A stretch of DNA of 64,000 nt from Pachypanchax playfairii (lineage: Eukaryota; Chordata; Actinopteri; Cyprinodontiformes; Aplocheilidae), in the NCBI GenBank assembly GCA_006937955.1, contig SSNP01000195.1:248317-312316 (forward strand), in the 5' to 3' direction. The position numbers and the translations under genes were made by a program. Shown one piece after another: positions 1 to 11,630 of the stretch (position 1 is the stretch's first letter; every line of letters begins with the position of its first letter). Below the pieces are notes generated by a model that ran no database searches, had not been told where the DNA came from, and worked only from the letters and a program-made list of their open reading frames with translations.

Positions 1-1503
1 GCAAATATATTTAGAGTTAAACTGAAGAACTGATTATTTAAAAAATATATTTTTAAAAAGCAAACCAAATAAAATTCAATGATGCAACAGCAACTCTCTT
101 TGACCGCTACAGCTCTTCATTTTGAGCTAAACCACTGTGTGATTGTGTTGCTTTGAAGAGTTCAAGCCTGCAAACACATGCTAGAACAAAGTTGCCTGTC
201 AAATCCTTTGTGTGATATAAAATACTTACCTACACACACACACACATGTATATTTTCCTAAACCCTGAATTTATCTGCCAATGCTTTTCCCACTCAAAGT
301 TGTCTTTTTCTCTTGTCTTTATTATCACCAAAAATCTTGTGCATCTATGAGCTGTTTATCTGAACACTACCCCTAAATGTTTGGACACACTTTTGACTGG
401 TGGTGTGTAAGTACTGTAACACCAGCATAATGGTGAGACAGATAAACATTTTGAGTGATCAGCACAGAGAAACAAAGAGGGAAATATTTCCCCCAACACC
501 TCTCCTCACCGATTATTTAATTTGACACCACCTTGTCAGGTGTTTTAATTACAGAGCATGAGGCAATCTGTCAATCATTGCTTTCTTTCCCCACAGCAAG
601 GCATCAGGAGAGCAAGAGAAAACTACAAATTATTCATATTTCTACATAAATTATACATTGAAACAATCTAAAACTTAGCATTTGTTTTGTATTTTTACTC
701 CATGAGTAAGAACCACTTGGATTATGCAGAAACATTTATGCCCAGATGAGTATCATAGTAGTATTTTGAGATAGTGGAAGAAGCACTAAAAAGCCACAGT
801 GGAAAATCAGAGTAGTACAAGTAGAAAGTTAGAATTTAATGGTATGACCAAGTGTCTCCCTGACACTTAATGTTTTTGTGTCTTTGGTTACAAAAGAGGT
901 GCAATTGTTTGCTTGTATAAATCTAGGAAACTTTATCTTACATAGGAAATGTAAAAATCCAAACATTGATTGATTGGTTCCTTTTGAGCAAGGACTATGT
1001 CAATTACATCCAGTGAAGTTCATGGTTGGTGAGGCACGGACTCCTTTAGAGTCCGATTTATAATTGTAAGGACTCAATAGAGGATCCTATTCACTATTCA
1101 GTTGGCAGCATGGATACTCCTGGTAATATTTTATATTTCGTTAGCTTTCCTCACTTTCACTCACACACAAAAACAAATACATAGACAGGAACAGATGTGA
1201 CACAGAAATAACTTTTTATAGCAACAAAAGTCAATTGATAAATCAAATTCTGGTGTATTAATCAATTTTAATAAAGGTTGCTTCATCAAGAGCTAAGAAA
1301 AAAAATGAACTAACAAACAAACTTTTGCTTAAAGGTTGAATATGGAACAAGTTAATAAAAAGCTAAATTATTGGAGGACTCTAATATCATGCTGTGGAGT
1401 ATGTGTTTTAGCAGGACAAGTCAAATAAATCTAAAGTGAAGTAACAATAGATCATACTAAATGAAGGTATGTTTTTTCATAGTCTTCAAAAGTATTGAGA
1501 CTT
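1..1503. other. Anonymous AT-rich DNA, no gene seen
   Basis: No reading frame with recognisable domains and no structured element was found. A short (CA)n run lies near 231-246. Nothing else can be supported. Confidence 0.6.
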
Positions 1504-1745
1504 TTAACCTTCCTATTATCCATAAATGGTACTGACACATTTTGCCCTTGGGGTCAATCTGATCTGACCCCAGGGATATATGCCTCCAGAAAATGCTTTA
1601 CAGAAAATTGTTGACCAAGTTTTTATATCAGGCACTTATATTTTGAATTTGTTGAAATTACCCTTTGTTAATGAGACTGAGACCTATCCTCTAGCACCAC
1701 CATCAGGCCAAACCATTAAATTAGAATTAGTTTATCCTAAATGGT
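1504..1745. repeat. Fragment of a TTAA-terminal dispersed repeat
   Basis: TTAA at 1504-1507 is followed by CCTTCCTATTATCC and then a GGGGTCAATCTGATCTGACC-like palindrome. This resembles the ends of piggyBac-like MITEs known from fish. The opposite terminus is not visible, so only one end is kept. Family placement is from memory and weak. Confidence 0.35.
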
Positions 1746-1756
1746 TTTCATTCCGG

Positions 1757-1890
1757 CTGCACGGTGGTGCAGTGGGTAGTGCTGCCTTTCAAGGGGAAGG
1801 TCTCAAAACTGGGCTTGGACCTTTCTGCATGGAGTTTGCATGTTCTCCCTGTGCATGCGGTTTTCACTGGGGACTCTGACTTCCTGCAGC
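1757..1890 (+). repeat. SINE-like dispersed repeat, copy 1
   Basis: The GGCTGCACGGTGGTGCAGTG head and a GGAGTTTGCATGTTCTCCC block belong to a very common fish dispersed repeat. The same blocks recur at 21902-22160 in this window. Both copies are degenerate and lack clean ends. Minus-strand pieces of the 3' half of what is probably the same family occur near 45615, 48847 and 61000. Confidence 0.6.
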
Positions 1891-2379
1891 ATCACCATCA
1901 GGTCAGACTTTGAGTTTTACGCCTTGTTCACACTGCCTGCGCAGCCCTGCAAAGCATCGTGTAGCAGAGTGGAGCGTTGCGCTCAGCTGCTTGCCTGTTC
2001 ACACCAGACACGTATTTCTCCACGCTGGTTCACAAGAGTTTCTGCTCCTCTGTTCATTCAAAGCTATTTACTATTACTGCTGTAACTTGCACATTTATTT
2101 ACAACAAACTACATAATAACTTGTTGGAAGCTACATGTTTACTTTTTTCATGCACAGTTCAATAAAAAATCTGTGCCTTTTTCAATTTCAATTTTAAACA
2201 TATCCTAACTACTTTAAGAACTGCACAGTATTCTGTTTTATAACTATGGTAACATGTTGTAGATACTTTTTTTTCTTATTTTTCTTCTTCTCGTTGTAAC
2301 ATTGTGTGTGCTCCGTTATGTTCTGTGTTCAGTTTGCATACCTGTTTGTTTGTTTATATATACTATATGATGCTGCTGT

Positions 2380-2445
2380 TACAACCAAATTGTGCTTCGT
2401 GGCACAATAAAAGATTATTCTATTTTATTCTATTCTTTTATTCAA
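2380..2445 (+). repeat. Retroposon-like 3' end with (TTCTA)n tail
   Basis: GTGGCACAATAAAAGATTATTC is followed by a TTCTA/TTTTA pentamer run. An AATAAA-containing end joined to a short simple repeat is typical of non-LTR retroposon 3' ends. The upstream ~300 bp has no recognisable coding remains. Confidence 0.3.
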
Positions 2446-3428
2446 TTTTTTCACAGTAAATAACATAAGAAAAATTGAAGAGAGCTTGTTTTAGTTACTC
2501 CTGCTTTTAATTTGACATCGTTCATCTTGTCTTCAACTCTTTTTGTCACTCTTTCCCTCTTTGTTTAGACACCCAAAAACCCCAACCCCCTCAACGTAGT
2601 CAGCACACTCCGTGGCACTGTGTGTGTGTGTTGTGTTTATTTTCATCTCTATAGTCTGTTTCGATGCACAATTGGGATCGCATTTGTCAATTGCGGTATT
2701 TTCTTTTGAAGAATTGCTATTACTTTTGATCGGATTGTCTCGTGTGTCTTGGTGGGATTTCCTGCCAGAATTGATGCAGAACGCTCGCGGTTCGCGTACA
2801 AAATAGACCAGATGCCAAAATGTTCACTTAACAGCCTCCATGTCTTGCGTGAACTACATCATATAGGTTAACAAGGGCGCCAAATGGAAGTGGCGTAGGT
2901 TCCGCTCCGCTTCTGCGTGCAGTTTTAACCACCACTGAGGCTTAAGCAAACTGCGTAATAAGTACAGAATTGTGATTGACAGTAGATAACAAAACAGGTT
3001 TGTTATCTGTTGGCTACTTTATTTCAAGCCCCATCAGGTCTATGATTTATTAATATTTATGAATACTTTTTCTTTTGGAAACCAGAAGTACAAGATGGCT
3101 ACAAGTTGATAACATGATTTTAAAGTAAATTTGACATCTAAATTTGCTACAAAATCCTCTTTACCACCTTTAAAGATCACTCATAATTTGTGCTCTGATT
3201 GAATGATTTTTGTATTAGAGAACTTTCCGTTTCTGTGCATGGAAACGGCATCGGAAGCCTTTTAAAATCTGATGAGTTAATTATTAGCGGTGATCTGTCA
3301 CATACCCAGAACTGGACGAGCTTGCTCCAGCGCCGGCATAGACTCCGAGCCCCCGCCTACCTTCTCCCTTTCTCCTGGCAACAGCTTGCATTCAGTCCCA
3401 TGGATCACAGCAAGCAATCCACTTTAAT

Positions 3429-3856
3429 TTAAAGAGACTATTCCATTAAAAAGGTTTCTGTTGAATATTTTAGCTCCACATGTGTTCTTACCTTCATAGT
3501 GGGTATGAACACAGGTCAACAACTTCTCTTTCAGTTTTTATCTCTCAAACTACCAAAACCTGTATTTGTTTCATCACAACTCTTTTGCTCGTTAGTATTC
3601 ATCAGCACAGAGGGGAAGGACACAGGAAGCCTTGCACTCATAGGCTAGTTTGTTAGCCAATCTGAGTCCAGCAAATGAGCAAAATGAATATTAATGAGTT
3701 GCAGCCAAAGTTGGAAGAATCTTCACGCAGACTGATTGAAAGGTCTGTAAATCAGTGTTTCTTAATGTTTTTTAGATATAAAATGTTTTATATTACAAGT
3801 TAATACTTCAGAAATAACTGCAAAGTCATGAAATTTGTTTGGAATGGCCTCTTTAA
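3429..3856. mobile_element. T2/Kolobok-like MITE, family 1, copy 1
   Basis: It begins TTAAAGAGACTATTCC and ends GGAATGGCCTCTTTAA, giving ~16-bp inverted ends with TTAA at both outer edges. Internal blocks such as AATATTTTAGCTCCACA and CTTACCTTCATAGTGGGTAT are shared with 17464-18045 and 25478-25818. TTAA targets with TTAAAG-type ends match the T2/Kolobok MITE pattern described in Xenopus and fish. No coding capacity. Confidence 0.7.
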
Positions 3857-3892
3857 CACTGTCTACGATTTCTCACTGAACAATTGTGAGGC

Positions 3893-4560
3893 TAAATCAA
3901 ATCAAATCAAATCAAAAATACTTTATTAATCCCCGAAGGGAAATTCAAGTGTTGTTGTAGCTCAGTTATTCTTCAGGGAGCCATAGAGAGTTCTAGCTGT
4001 GGACAGGAAGGATCTCCTGTAGAGGGTTCTAGCTGTGGACAGGAAGGATCTCCTGTAGAGGGTTCTAGGTGTGGACAGGAAGGATCTCCTGTAGCGGTCT
4101 GTGCTGCAGAGGATTATGAAGAATCTTCTGACTGAAGACACTCTGGTGTTGAGTTACTGTGTTCTGAAGAGGATGATGAGGGTTTTCCATCATGTTCTTC
4201 ATCCTCCTTTGGACAATCAACTCAAGAGACTCCAGTTCAGTCTCCAGGACAGAATCAGCCCTCCTTATCTATCTGTTCAGCCTCCTCGTGTCACATACTC
4301 TGATGCTCCGCCCCCAACAGGTAACTGCAGATGTGATCAGCTGACAAACTCCTCTTCTTTTTTCGCTCCTCTTCAAATCTCTGTCTGTCCGTATTGTCTG
4401 AAAGCCAGACAGAGACACACTGGAGTCCAGGATATGTCCCTTTAGCCATGTCTCAGTGAAACACATGATGCTTTTTCTCTCTCTTCACTCTGCTTCTGCT
4501 CTGCATCCACGTCTTCTTCTTTTGAGCTCATCAGGGATCCAGACTTTCAATTTGAGGATT
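3893..4560 (-). pseudogene. Internally deleted non-LTR retrotransposon (EN fused to 3' end)
   Basis: Read on the minus strand, the segment starts with a basic RRRRG linker. It then has an apurinic-endonuclease-like stretch at 4269-4466 with the CFTETWL motif and SLSGFQTIRTDRD, common to fish L2/Rex1-type LINEs. The frame then jumps, within ~60 bp, to the C-terminal end of the polymerase ORF (RYRRSFL-type motif), a 3' UTR with GGGATTAATAAAGTA, and a TTTGA pentamer tail (3893-3915). Everything between EN and the last ~100 codons, including the reverse transcriptase, is missing. The C-terminal coding part contains three tandem 36-bp units (starts 3991, 4027, 4063), an in-frame 12-residue expansion. 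The copy is dead. Clade assignment (L2 versus Rex1) is uncertain. Confidence 0.65.
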
Positions 4561-4869
4561 ATTTCAGCCTTAGAAATGTCAGTTAGCTGCTCTTACTTGT
4601 AAACAAGTCTCTTGTTGCCATGGTTACGCATCATAACAAGTGGCAAAAAAGTGACAAATCCAGCAAAAAACTCGATCAGCACAGCACCCAAATCAGAAGA
4701 AAAGTATTTAGAAAATATTTCCAGAAGAAAAAACCATCAAGAAATACTCAAAAAGAATAAAAAAATTCTAGCAATGCTAGCTAAGTCACAGAGCTACTCC
4801 AACAAGCTGCCACCAGTTATAGCGCTATTCCGGAATGAAAAAGCAGCTAAAGCAGCTACTTTATTTTGA

Positions 4870-6677
4870 TGGAAGCTTTTAGCTCCACATTCTGAAAGAA
4901 AACAGGTGCATATTCACCAATGCACTGCTGCCTGCACATAAGCAGCCACTGTCAGGTGTGCACTGCACAGGAGCCACTACACCTATGGGGTCAGACCCAG
5001 ACTGAGGAGGACTGGGCTCAGCGCAACACACTTTCAATATAGGAAAGAGCAGGATGAGTTGCGTTGGCTGGCCAGATATCTAAACTGTACTTAGTGTACT
5101 GTTAGAGAAACTTAATGTTGGGAAAGTCACACACTGAATGGTTCCGACGCCCATGGTGCATGGGATCTTGTTGGGCAGTAAGGGATTTTAACATGACTTC
5201 GGGGGTGTTCAGCCAAACAAGGTTGAGAAACACTGCTTTACACTGTCACTAGTTTGTGTTGCTCAAAAAAGAAGAAAGAATTGTGTTGAAATTAAGATTT
5301 AAAAAATCTTTAGATATTAGGGAGCTGGTGTTCCCCACCCCATCTCTCGAGTTCAAAAATCGAGCCTACCCCAACATTTAAATACTTCCACTGTGTAACC
5401 TGAAAACCTTTTTTAGCTAATTACCTGTCTAGTGAGAGGATTAGCATAATAGTGCTTCTATGTTTTTTCATATTTTGGATGAGTCCTTGTAAACAAAGTC
5501 ACTGAATAGTCAGGCTTAAAAATGTAGCACTGTTATGTGATGGTTGTTAAAAGAAGTGTTTTACATGCAACCACTTTGGGCGAGCTTTGCTTTATATTAA
5601 AAATATGTCTGTCATGTGTCTGCCTGCATGGAGGAAAGTGAAGGAAAGGTTTTTCAGCATAAAATACAACCTGGGTGTTGCATGACAAGACCATGCTTAA
5701 CCAAAGCATCAGCATCTGTATGTTATCGTGTAGCTTTTAGAGTTTGTTAAAGGCTGCAGGGCCATCAGAAGAAAAACCTTTATTTTTATAGTGTTCATGA
5801 ATTAAAGATGTCTTCCTCTGGGATACTGAGGGAAAGTGGAGACTTAATGTATCGCTCTCTTTCACCTCTGCATGAAATCTCCTAAACACCAGAGGCCATG
5901 TCTCGGGATGCTAGACATAAAACAAAATAATAATAAACGACAAACAGTCTTATCTAGCTGGTGTTTTTCATTGTTATTTTGTGTTCTGTTTTCTGTCAGT
6001 GCCAGTTCTCTTTTTAGTTGTTTATTTTCACAGTTTTTTTTTCTTGCTCTCATTCTCTGTTCTAAAAGTTCAAGCCAGTCTATTAAAAACTGCATTACCC
6101 AGAAGTCAACAGGTTATGTACTCCATTACAGCTGAAGGTCATGTTTTGTTGTTGGCACATTTTGGAAAAAAGAGCTTGCAAGGTGAGATAATGAACACGT
6201 TTCTCTCAAAGCATTAAATCATACTCTGAATTATTTCATATAGACAACAACCTTCACAAGATTTTTTTCTGCATTGAATAACTTCATATTTTTATTTGAT
6301 CAGAACAAACAAGTAGAAACAACATAAAAAGGAATGAGTAAAGACAAAACAATAATATAGTAGGAGAAAAAAATCAGAAAACAGATGAAAAATGGTAGAG
6401 TTTGGAACCTTTACAAACAATAAAAAAGAAAATACAAAGGCTGAAATGCTTTCCTACACAATAAACACACTGCAGAGTAAGATACATGTACATGTCAATA
6501 CTTCCAGTATACAGTCCAACAGTCCAGTTGTTTACAAATAATCACTTGTGGGCTAAAATATTGGATTGCAACAAACTTAGTGATGTCAAAATCAAACTCC
6601 CTTTGACATGAAATGAGTTAGAGTTGGATTAGCTTCACATAAAAGTTATGACCAACATTAGAAAAACAAATGTTCAT
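4870..6677. other. Anonymous DNA with one possible hAT end
   Basis: No gene recognised. GGTTGAGAAACACTG at 5226-5240 resembles the terminus of hAT-type transposons, but no partner terminus was found. The remaining reading frames are short and lack domains. Confidence 0.45.
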
Positions 6678-7195
6678 TTAAAGCTGCTCTAAGCAGTTTT
6701 CCAATTTTTGGGCTCGGGATTGCCGCGTGAGGCTCAACATGTAACTGCAGCCTTAACGGTAAACTCGTGCATCAGGTGCGCGTGTACGTGCACCCGCAGC
6801 TGAGTCCGTCCTGTATTCGTCAATTTACAGATTTGCAGGCATGATTTTGACTGAGATAATAAATGTCATATATGATATTTAAACCAAATCAGCTGTGAGC
6901 ACGTCAGGCAGCTTAAAAATGTTTCTACTACGGGAAATATGTGGAAACTCCTGGAAGCATCAACTTTTCATGGACTCAGATAAGTGTTTGAAATCTGAGT
7001 CCAGCCTGAGTTCTGCTTGTGAGTCAGAGTTGTTAAAACTGACTTTATTTTAAACAATGATCAAACTCAGGGCAATGGGCAGGCAGAGAGACAGGTTTGG
7101 ATGACTCCGGGTTTCACAGAGCTCGGGAGAGTCCGAGGAAACACAAAAGCGTCGAGTGTAATCCAGCAGGCGCTCTTGCTTCTTCTCCCCCCACA

Positions 7196-7246
7196 CAGCT
7201 TAACAAGCAGCTTAACGAGCAGCTTAACGAGCAGCTTAACGAGCAG
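7196..7246 (+). repeat. 12-bp tandem repeat, four units
   Basis: The unit CAGCTTAACGAG (first unit AAG instead of GAG) repeats four times inside the MITE. The paralogous copy near 47208 has only a single unit, so this is an expansion private to this copy. Confidence 0.85.
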
Positions 7247-7354
7247 GTGTTCCAGCATTTAAACCAAAGATCTTCATCCTGAAAAGATGACTCACTCAGT
7301 ACAGTCGCTCTCACAGAACCTGACACAACTCTTTTCCCCACGTATTTAAGTAAT

Positions 7355-8062
7355 TGTCAGGTTCAGTGTTTGTGTGTGCTGTGTGTGTCGGGTCAGTCAT
7401 CTCCTTGCAGTGAGGATCTACGCTGGAGCGTGAGGCAGATTAACTACACCTGGTGGCGATCAGCGCTGATGAGGAGCAGGGTGCTACTTAAGCCAGAGGC
7501 AGACCTTCATTCATCGCCTGGTTGTTGACCTGAATGGTAGCTCCCGTGTGCCAACTCTTTGAGATAATTTTCCTTGTGATTCCGAGAAACCGTTTTGAGA
7601 TTTTTGTGCTTTTGAAGAAGACTTTGGATTATTGCCTGTGTGTGATTAACCTTGTTCTCTCCAGGATTATTCACCCTGCTCCTTGTGCCCTGAGGATTTC
7701 TTCGTGTCCAGTGTCTGATCGCCTGGAACTCTGTCTGTCTCCCTCCAGCCTCCTCACCCGACCTTGGACTCACCACCTCCCTGCACAGCACCGCACTGGA
7801 CCTGCCCTCCCTTCAAGTTCAGCTACCTGCATCTCTCCCGTGAGTTAACCTCACCTATCCGAGCACGATCACCTGAACCTACTGGTCTTGATCTGGAACT
7901 AACTATATTCTCCGTTACAGTGCTGAGACTCTCCCTGACGCACCTGACCACCCAGCACATTCTCCGCACTGTACATAATTGTAAATAAACCTTTCACTTT
8001 TGCACTTGAGTACCGTCTGAGTTCCTGCAATGTGGGTCACCAAACTAACTGAGCCTGTGACA
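7355..8062 (+). mobile_element. Solo LTR of a Gypsy-type retrotransposon, copy 1
   Basis: It starts TGTCAGG, ends CCTGTGACA, and is flanked by the perfect 5-bp target duplication GTAAT (7350-7354 and 8063-8067). An AATAAA polyadenylation signal lies near 7984, about 80 bp from the 3' end, as expected for an LTR. No internal domain follows, so this is a solo LTR of 708 bp. The paralogous MITE at 46618-47732 retains the uninterrupted target with a single GTAAT. Confidence 0.85.
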
Positions 8063-8489
8063 GTAATAATTTCTTGCCTTTCAAGCAAAAATGACTCCAA
8101 CTGCAGGTCTTTTCTCATACCAAGATTTTCTCAGCATTTTACATTTCTCAAATGCTGAACCAATCTTTACCTCCATCGATCTGACTCAAGTTTCTCCCTT
8201 TTTGTCACGCTGGAAAAAAACTCTTGGTTTGGGTCTGGGCTGGAGTGTGTGCTATTATTCTCGGTAGAATCCATGCTTCAAACGTTATTCTCTCTGCAGC
8301 TTTTAGCTAGCGATAGCAAATGATAGTGATAGCCCAAGCATGAACGCGCATGACTTCATGATGCATTCAAGTGCCTCTGGAAAGTACAGTGTGTGTTCGA
8401 CCTGAATAAGCTCTATTAATAACTAATAAAATGATTTTACATGCATATAGAGGCAACTACAGTGAAAATGCCTCTTTCTAATGACCAGG

Positions 8490-8690
8490 GGTCTCATTTA
8501 TAAAGCTTGCTTACGCACAAAACTGGGTCAGAAAACTGCGTAAGCAACTTTCCACGCAAACTTTGGGATTTATAAAAAAAAAAAAAACATAGCGGAAAAA
8601 TGTGCGCAACTTTAAGTTGACGTAGGACCTGGCTTACGCATATTTTCCAGCAGCATTATCGATTGTACCGCTTCGTGCACACACAGAACA
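8490..8690. repeat. Fragment of a GGGGTCTCATTTATAAA repeat
   Basis: GGGGTCTCATTTATAAAGC followed by GCTTACGCACAAAA, with further TTACGCA-type words downstream, is a common dispersed fish repeat end. It abuts the truncated MITE to its left. The other terminus is not recognisable. Confidence 0.4.
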
Positions 8691-10412
8691 ACAAACATAT
8701 AAAAATACGTTCAACTTTAATCCAATTTGAATTCAGTCCAATTCAAATGGTTTCAGTATAAAATCCATTGGAATCAGACATGACGTCACATGTAATGTTG
8801 AATAATTGGCAGATTTCCTGATAATAACATGACCTGAATGTTCCCACAGGTCTGTTAAATTAGATACAACTAAAAGTGATGTAAATTTGAGCGAAACTGA
8901 TGTGTCCGACACACATTCTTACAAAAAACATTTGGCATTCAATATTTTATAAAAATGCACAAGTTTACTTTAAGAGTTGTTTAACAAGATTTAAGATGGA
9001 AGATTTATATTCAGAAGACATTTACTAGGTGTTGCAATCATCCAGTACAAACACGAGACATTCTCCTTCTTCTGAAGAGTCACTTACTGAAAAGGACAAA
9101 TCTCCTAAAGACTAAACTACAGCTGTTAAAAAATTGTGCACTATGACTAAGAATGGATTCACACACATATGGGCTTTATTATCTTTTTTTTTTACTGATC
9201 TGTTTCTCACATCTGCTATATCCCCTTTTGCGTTCAATCCTTTTATCTGACAACAGCATCATGCACTGCCAACACTTCCACTCTCACATGCATTAACACA
9301 CATTCTGAGGAGTAAACACCTCCATCTTTCTATCTCTCCAACTCTAAACAACTCTCCTGTTTGATCTCTCTCAGACATCCTTCTGTTTAATCCCAGCTTG
9401 TCCCAAAGCTTCCACCAAATGAAATGCAAATAGCTCGGCATAACCTGGGGCGTCATTTATCTAAATTAGTGCTCTGAGTGTAGATTCTCAGGGGGCACCC
9501 ATATGCTAGTGCTGTTAGCGTCATTAGCTTCATTAGTCCTTGTCAGGCCATTAATTACACATCAAGTCTATCAGTTAGCTGAGAGTTCCCATCTACTCTA
9601 GATTTCAGTGGGCCAAACAAAACATATGAAATGTGTTTCTTTAATGGGTTTGTTAAAAAGGTGTTCTCATTTTTTTACATTTTTCTCTTTGTAAATATTG
9701 TGAACATTAGAAAAGTAAATGTCGCATGCAAACAATTCTTATGTGTTAAGCAGATCATAATACACTAGTATTAATACATGGTAATTATTAATTAATAATC
9801 ATTTTAGAAAGCAAACTGGCAAATGATCTGTTTTTACACTGAATCATAGCATTATGGCTGCAGTCTATTAAAGTGAAGACATTAAAATGCAATACTTGGC
9901 TAGAAAAAAATACCACAAAGTCTGCATAAAAAGATAACTTTGACATTTGTCACACAGTTGTTACACCCTCCTCTTCAGCAGTGATTGTTTGCTCTGACTG
10001 ATAGGAGCTTTGTTAAATAAAAGTTAAGGAGCTTCTCTGGAAGAGTTGGCCACATCCCAAAGGTGTATTTAGAACCTAGACCTCTTTATATTATGGATGA
10101 AACAAAAATGTTACAAAATGTAAGAAAGCACAAAAATGTAATGTTCTAACTTTAAAATAAAACTAATTGGAGGGTTAAATTAACTAATTTAAGGATCACC
10201 ATCTTTAGCTTCTTCAGTGTCATTATCTAACCAAGTGAAACTTGTACAATGTTAAAGTTAATGAACCTTAGCTTTCTCAGTAAGGGTAAGTAATTTTTAC
10301 CTCAATACTTACAATACTGTATCAGTGTTATTTGGGGAAGAGGTCAATAAAGTAGACTTGCACATTGGTGTCACAGGTGACTCTGCCTTTCTGCAAAGAG
10401 TTTACATGCTTT
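8691..10412. other. Anonymous AT-rich DNA, no gene seen
   Basis: Short reading frames only, none with a recognisable domain. No inverted-repeat element detected by eye. Confidence 0.5.
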
Positions 10413-10702
10413 GGCGGCTGTGGCTCAGTGGTGAGAGCAGTAATCCTCCAATTTGAAGGTTGTTGGATCGATCCCGGCTTCCACCACCACATGTCAAAGT
10501 GTCCTTGGGCAAGACACTGAACCCCATGTAGCGCCCTGATCTGTATATCTGGTTGTATGAATGTTAGCCCCTCCCTTCTCCCCCTGATCTACATATTGGG
10601 TTTTGTGAATGGGTAAATGTAAAACTTGTAGTGTGAAAGTGCTTAGAGTGGCCTGAAGGACTAGAAAAGCGCTATACAAATACAGGACATTTACCATTTA
10701 CC
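10413..10702 (+). mobile_element. tRNA-derived SINE, complete-looking copy
   Basis: The head GGCTGTGGCTCAGTGG carries an A-box-like sequence and GGATCGATCCC is a B-box-like sequence ~40 bp later, both hallmarks of a tRNA-derived pol III promoter. A conserved body (AAGTGTCCTTGGGCAAGACA, CACTGAACCCCATG) follows. The 3' end is AAGCGCTATACAAATACAGG then TTTACCATTTACC. A second, 3'-truncated copy lies at 62542-62750. It resembles V-SINE-type elements of fish; the exact family was not verified. Confidence 0.8.
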
Positions 10703-11067
10703 ATGTTTGCCACATGAATACAAAGTTTTTATTTGGGGACTCTGTTTTTTATCCAGCAGACCAAGAAACATGGCTGAAGTTAATCTGCAACTCTAATTTG
10801 GCTTTAGAAGTGTGTGTGAAAGGTCTTTTTCATCTGCCTGGTCCTGTAAAAAAATGACAGCCTGTCTATGGTTTACCCCATAACAGTGTAACAAGTGGGT
10901 ATAGAAAATGGATAGATAATGTAAAAAGTGTTTTTATTGATTTAATTCAGTCTTAATCTTCTAAGATTTGTTCGAGTCAGTTGAATGGAATAGATTATTA
11001 GTGGATCACATTTGATTCAAGGGCACAACAGAACACTCCAAACATGCTTGTAGTTATCAGTATAACG

Positions 11068-11630
11068 CCGGGCTCACACTGCCTACGGAACGGCTTTGGT
11101 CCGGATTCGGTGCGGTTTTTCCGCAAGCTACCACTCACATCTGCTTCAGATAGGGAGTGCGGCCAGCTCCGGTGCTGGGTGCGGAAACGGCACCCGCGAG
11201 AACAGAAGTTCACGTGGGTTATCGTTTTGTCGGGACTTCACACGAGTGTGTGAAAATGTGTTGTGCTGCAGGCTTTCTGGACCCTGTGTCACCAGGTGTG
11301 ATGTAATGTTTACATTTCCTATTAGCGCGTGTGCTGTCTAAAAAGAAGAGTCAAGTTACAATTGTTTGTACACTCGTTTATTTTGAAAAAACACCGGATA
11401 TTCAAGCCACACTTCCTGTATAGCTCGTCAGATTTCATCAAACTTGACACGGATCCCCTCCGGCGTCCGGAAAAAATTTAACTTTGCGGATTCTTTCCGT
11501 TGTGCCGTACGGCCCCCGTAACCGGACCCGCACCGCGCAGAGCTAATGTGAGCCTTCAAAAGGGATTTTAATCTAACGGAATACCTGCGGGGGCCGCACC
11601 GGACCAGATCTGGATGCAGTGTGAGCCCGG
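11068..11630. mobile_element. GC-rich MITE with 15-bp perfect TIRs
   Basis: CCGGGCTCACACTGC at 11068-11082 is exactly matched in inverse at 11616-11630. The interior is markedly more GC- and CpG-rich than the surroundings and has inverted similarity beyond the TIR (CGGTGCGGTTTTTCCG versus CCGCACCGGACC). No clear target duplication is seen. No coding capacity is evident. Superfamily not determined. Confidence 0.7.

Larger units (their letters stand above)
6678..8490. mobile_element. T2/Kolobok-like MITE, family 2, copy 1 (split by a solo LTR)
   Basis: TTAA at 6678-6681 begins TTAAAGCTGCTC. The sequence is homologous, in inverted orientation, to the complete copy at 46618-47732, which has TTAAAGAGACT and AGTCCCTTTAA ends. 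This copy is interrupted by an LTR at 7355-8062 and stops near 8490, before the expected right terminus. It contains AATAAA-like and CTGACTTTATTTT motifs but no conserved reading frame. The shared TTAAAG end and TTAA flanks suggest the T2/Kolobok group. Confidence 0.65.

Noticed and set aside
5226..5240. hAT terminus GGTTGAGAAACACTG
   Set aside because: No partner end or 8-bp duplication was found, so an element cannot be delimited.
7199..7243. Short CRISPR-like array
   Set aside because: 12-bp units with no spacers in an animal genome; a plain tandem repeat.
10413..10490. Possible functional tRNA gene suggested by A- and B-box-like sequences
   Set aside because: It does not close into a cloverleaf with a matching acceptor stem and continues into a SINE body with a repeat tail, so it is a tRNA-derived SINE.
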